Below are positions 33,619 through 33,722 of a stretch of 33,722 nt of DNA, piece by piece. The notes under the pieces are model-generated. The model worked only from the letters and a program-made list of their open reading frames with translations, was not told the DNA's origin and made no database searches. Within the stretch, counting starts at the first letter, position 1. Each line of letters begins with the position of its first letter. This DNA comes from Clostridium muellerianum. Its GTDB lineage: Bacteria; Bacillota; Clostridia; Clostridiales; Clostridiaceae. The stretch spans positions 1-33,722 of the forward strand of contig NZ_JABBNI010000029.1 in the NCBI RefSeq assembly GCF_012926525.1, read 5' to 3'. A program made the position numbers and the translations under genes.

Positions 33619-33722
33619 ATAGTATTTATAGTATTTTATGTATTGCTTTTATATAAGAATAAAACAGTGATTACTAAATATATTGTTGTATGTTTTATAG
33701 TAATTATAGTAAACTATATGTA

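Noticed and set aside
1-33722. CRISPR array, rRNA or tRNA genes, replication origin
   Set aside because: No regularly spaced direct repeats, no tRNA-like cloverleaf with a conserved GGTTCRA arm, and no rRNA or DnaA-box cluster was seen.

Overview
The window looks like a chromosomal segment from a low-GC Gram-positive anaerobe, most likely a Clostridium. The DNA is strongly AT-rich, ribosome binding sites are strong and purine-rich (AAGGAGG type), GTG and TTG starts are used, many Rho-independent terminators end in T runs, and the gene families are typical of the genus (c-di-GMP enzymes, PucR regulator, ArcD-type antiporter, ornithine cyclodeaminase, thermolysin-like protease). There are no rRNA or tRNA genes, no CRISPR array and no intact transposase. 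The species cannot be named from this sequence.

Left part (1-8.4 kb): a large membrane GGDEF-EAL sensor protein on the minus strand, a GNAT acetyltransferase, an unrecognised 292-residue protein, a methyl-accepting chemotaxis gene broken by what looks like loss of one copy of an 8-bp tandem repeat, and a secreted lipase closely resembling Bacillus LipA.

Middle part (8.5-20.2 kb): a TetR regulator in an operon with an 889-residue PEP-synthase/rifampin-phosphotransferase-like enzyme; a His/Cys-rich small protein followed by a two-component system whose kinase has a very His-rich cytoplasmic N-terminus (candidate metal-sensing module); an AEC transporter and FCD-type GntR regulator, with a 24-bp perfect palindrome upstream of the regulator; a second membrane diguanylate cyclase; a decayed EamA transporter gene; and a PucR regulator.

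Right part (20.2-33.7 kb): an orphan riboswitch-like leader with terminator in front of a half-size drug/metabolite transporter; a basic-amino-acid cluster (two fold-type I aminotransferases, an arginine/ornithine-type antiporter and ornithine cyclodeaminase) bracketed by two copies of a 65-66 bp hairpin repeat. The first and last genes of this cluster share an aligned upstream segment of about 70 bp, which suggests co-regulation, perhaps by the PucR protein. Then come a secreted M4 metalloprotease (minus strand) and a complete ABC importer (binding lipoprotein, two permeases, ATPase) in ugpBAEC-like order.

Most interesting points: the His-rich two-component module, the unidentified leader RNA at about 20.3 kb, the co-regulated ornithine cluster with its flanking repeats, and the repeat-contraction frameshift in the chemoreceptor.
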